From NCBI GenBank assembly GCA_035529015.1, contig DATKXP010000309.1, positions 1 to 14,056 on the forward strand: 14,056 nucleotides of DNA, given 5' to 3'. Each line of letters begins with the position of its first letter. Position 1 is the stretch's first letter. Under the pieces are notes generated by a model. It saw only the letters and a program-made list of their open reading frames with translations, did no database searches and was not told where the DNA came from. Made by a program: the position numbers and the translations under genes. Below, in pieces: positions 12,213 through 14,056 of this stretch. The stretch comes from JAUVZF01 sp035529015 (GTDB taxonomy: Bacteria > Planctomycetota > Phycisphaerae > FEN-1346).

Positions 12213-14056
12213 ATGTCGGAAACGACGGGCGCGGACGTGGTCATCGTGGGCAGCGGCGGGGCGGCGCTTCGGGCGGCGCTGGCGGCCGACGACGCCGGGG
12301 CGAGCGTCCTGGTCCTTACCAAGGGCGAACTCGGCAAGGCCGGCGTGACGGCCCTCTCGTGCTCCGACCGCATGGCGTTCCACGCGACTCTCGAACACAC
12401 CGAGCCCGGCGGGGCGGACGCCTGGCGGTACCATGCCGAGGACATCTACCGCATCGGCGGGCGCGTCTCCGACGCCAGCCTCGCTCGCGTCCTGGCCCGC
12501 GGCGCCGGCGAGGCGTTCCACTACCTGGACGGCCTGGGCGTGCCCTTCGCCAGGAACGCCGACGGCCTGGCCGACCAGTTCGTGACGGACGGCTCGAAGT
12601 ACGCCCGCGCCTGCTATACGGGCCCGTACACGGCCAATCACATTCACGAGGCGCTGCGAAAAGAGTTTCGCAGGCGGCGTTTGCCGATCCTGGAGAACGT
12701 GATGGCCACGGAGTTGGCGCTCGACGCGTCGGGCCGCGTCGCGGGCGTGCACCTCGCCGCCGCTCGGAATCTCAAATCTGAAATCTCAAATCAAAGGACC
12801 ATCGCCGCCGGGGCCGTCGTCCTGGCGACCGGCGGGGCGGGCGAGGCCTTCGAGGTCAACGTCTTCCCCGAGGGCATGACCGGCGACGGGCACGCCATGG
12901 CCTACCGGGCGGGGGCGGAACTGGTGAACCTGGAGTTCATCCAGATCGGCCTCTCGAGCGTCAAGACGAAACTCGCCTGCTCGGGCAGCCTGATGCGGGC
13001 CTGGCCGCGCCTCGTGACCGGCGAGGGCCGCGAGTTCCTCTTCGACTATTTCCCGGACGGCACCCCGCCCGGCCAGGTGTACGCGGTCCTCTTCAAGAAG
13101 GGCGCCTCGTGGCCGCTCTCGTATCGCGACGAGAGCCACGCCATCGACATCGCCGTCTTCTCGGAGATGCAGCAGGGGCGCACCGTGTACATGGACTTCT
13201 CGCGGAACCCGGAGCGGTTCGACGTCTCGGCGCTCGACGCCTCGCTGTGGGCCAGGTACCCGGCGATCACCGCGTTGGCGCTGACCGAGCCGCCGCTTTC
13301 GGATTCGCCGCTTGCACGCCTCAAGGCCATCAACCTGCCGAGCGTCGAGTGGCTGGCCGAGCGCGGCATCGTCCTGGAGAAGGGCGACCGGATTGAGTTG
13401 GCGCCGGCTTGCCAGCACTTCCAGGGCGGCGTCAAGATCAACGAGAAGGCTCAGACGACGGTGCCGGGCCTCTTTGCGTGCGGCGAAGTGGCGGGCGGCC
13501 AGCACGGGGCGAACCGTCCGGGCGGCAACGCCCTGATGGACAGCCAGGTCATGGGCCGAATCGCCGGCGAGCAGGCGGCGGCGCTCGCAGCCGCCTCGAA
13601 GCCGGGCCGGCCCGTCGAGACCGCCGGCGAGGAGACAGCCGCCGACGGCGAACCCATCGACGTTCGCGAGGTCCGACGCCGCATCCGACACCTGATGACC
13701 ATGCGTGCCGGCGTCAAGCGCACGGCTGCCGGCATCCGGGAAGGCCTGGAGCAGGTCGCCGGACTCCGGGCCCGTCCGTGGGGCGCGGCCGGCGCGAGCG
13801 ACGCGTTCGTCGCCGAGACGCGCAACATGGCCCAGGTGGCGGAGATGGTCCTGACGGCCTGCGGCGCGCGGACGGAGAGTCGCGGGCCGCACCTGTATTT
13901 CGAGTCGCCGGATGCGATCGAGCCGCTTCCTCGTCAGGACCCCGGTTGGCAGAAGTACCTCGTCATCCGCCGCGGAGGCGATGGCGCCATGGTCGTGCAG
14001 CCGCGCCAACCCGCCGAACCGGACTGGGAACTCGTGCAGCAGATTGCCGACGCGTA
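12213..14056 (+). CDS. FAD-dependent oxidoreductase, fumarate reductase/succinate dehydrogenase flavoprotein superfamily (runs to right edge)
   Basis: 614 residues are visible, close to a full SdhA/FrdA/NadB-type chain; the last two bases, TA, may begin the stop codon. The FAD loop VVIVGSGGAALRAA is at residues 9-22, AVVLATGG at 201-208, TGDGHAMAYRAGAEL at 223-237, the flavin-side QHFQGGV at 401-407 and GQHGANRPGGNAL at 429-441. The helical C-terminal domain follows (VRRRIRHLMTMRAGV, then AETRNMAQVAEMVL). The N-terminal position that carries the covalent-FAD His in SdhA has no His here, and the QFHP motif is replaced by IQIG, so FAD is probably non-covalent and the substrate may differ from succinate/fumarate. 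NLKSEISNQ (186-194) comes from an in-frame AT-rich repeat. AAAGGAG lies 9 bases before the ATG. No iron-sulfur or anchor subunit is seen in the window. Confidence 0.85.
   Translation, partial: MSETTGADVVIVGSGGAALRAALAADDAGASVLVLTKGELGKAGVTALSCSDRMAFHATLEHTEPGGADAWRYHAEDIYRIGGRVSDASLARVLARGAGEAFHYLDGLGVPFARNADGLADQFVTDGSKYARACYTGPYTANHIHEALRKEFRRRRLPILENVMATELALDASGRVAGVHLAAARNLKSEISNQRTIAAGAVVLATGGAGEAFEVNVFPEGMTGDGHAMAYRAGAELVNLEFIQIGLSSVKTKLACSGSLMRAWPRLVTGEGREFLFDYFPDGTPPGQVYAVLFKKGASWPLSYRDESHAIDIAVFSEMQQGRTVYMDFSRNPERFDVSALDASLWARYPAITALALTEPPLSDSPLARLKAINLPSVEWLAERGIVLEKGDRIELAPACQHFQGGVKINEKAQTTVPGLFACGEVAGGQHGANRPGGNALMDSQVMGRIAGEQAAALAAASKPGRPVETAGEETAADGEPIDVREVRRRIRHLMTMRAGVKRTAAGIREGLEQVAGLRARPWGAAGASDAFVAETRNMAQVAEMVLTACGARTESRGPHLYFESPDAIEPLPRQDPGWQKYLVIRRGGDGAMVVQPRQPAEPDWELVQQIADA
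12768..12792. repeat. AT-rich tandem 11-mer inside the flavoprotein gene
   Basis: AATCTCAAATC occurs twice (12768-12778 and 12782-12792), separated by TGA. The A/T content contrasts sharply with GC-rich flanks. It stays in frame and encodes part of NLKSEISNQ in a loop just before the AVVLATGG strand. It resembles an intergenic-type dispersed repeat that has settled in a coding loop. Confidence 0.8.

Noticed and set aside
11168..12781. 537-residue plus-strand frame spanning the DUF62 gene and the flavoprotein start
   Set aside because: It covers the opposite strand of one real gene and a wrong frame of another, and has no recognisable motif.
12786..14009. 407-residue minus-strand frame opposite the flavoprotein
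   Set aside because: An antisense shadow; the plus frame is open from 12213 to the edge with FAD motifs throughout.
1..14056. CRISPR array, prophage or insertion sequence
   Set aside because: No regularly spaced repeats, and no transposase, integrase or phage structural genes on either strand.

Overview
The window is a GC-rich bacterial chromosome segment. Everything in it looks like ordinary cellular metabolism rather than phage or plasmid. Gene content, dense lineage-style palindromic repeats and an AT-rich 11-mer repeat make a Planctomycetota-like bacterium (Phycisphaerae or a related uncultured lineage) my best guess. That is inference from sequence style only; no marker gene in the window settles it.

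Layout. Positions 1-1205 (minus strand) hold a two-gene ABC exporter: a MacB/LolD-type ATPase with an overlapping FtsX/MacB-type permease that runs off the left edge. Positions 1357-3083 hold a secreted gluzincin-like metalloprotease (HELTH plus TEG), bracketed by two inverted copies of a palindromic repeat. Positions 3102-5970 (plus) hold thrC, dapB and a flavodoxin-like lipoprotein. thrC appears to start at an ATC codon. Positions 5999-8516 (minus) hold arsR, a single-cluster ferredoxin and an AzgA-like NCS2 purine permease. The arsR gene has a clear sigma70 promoter, and a hairpin terminator separates it from the ferredoxin. At 8858-8934 (minus) lies tRNA-Val(GAC) with its own promoter and a C where universal U33 is expected. 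Positions 9145-12031 (minus) hold a tightly coupled operon of a DUF62 SAM hydrolase, bioA and bioD, in that order, with 4-base overlaps at both junctions. Divergent from it, at 12213-14056 (plus), is an SdhA/FrdA/NadB-superfamily flavoprotein that reaches the right edge and carries an in-frame AT-rich repeat.

How the genes work together. thrC and dapB act on branches of the aspartate family pathway (threonine; lysine/diaminopimelate). The bio operon makes dethiobiotin from KAPA: BioA transaminates and BioD closes the ring. The DUF62 enzyme is expected to split SAM into adenosine and methionine, and SAM is the classical BioA amino donor, so its position as first gene of the operon is the most interesting metabolic signal here. 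Divergent promoters with identical TTGACC -35 boxes and 17-bp spacers drive the bio operon and the flavoprotein. I found no CRISPR array, rRNA, transposase or integrase. No wholly novel defence-type or signalling system is evident; the unusual signals are listed as findings.
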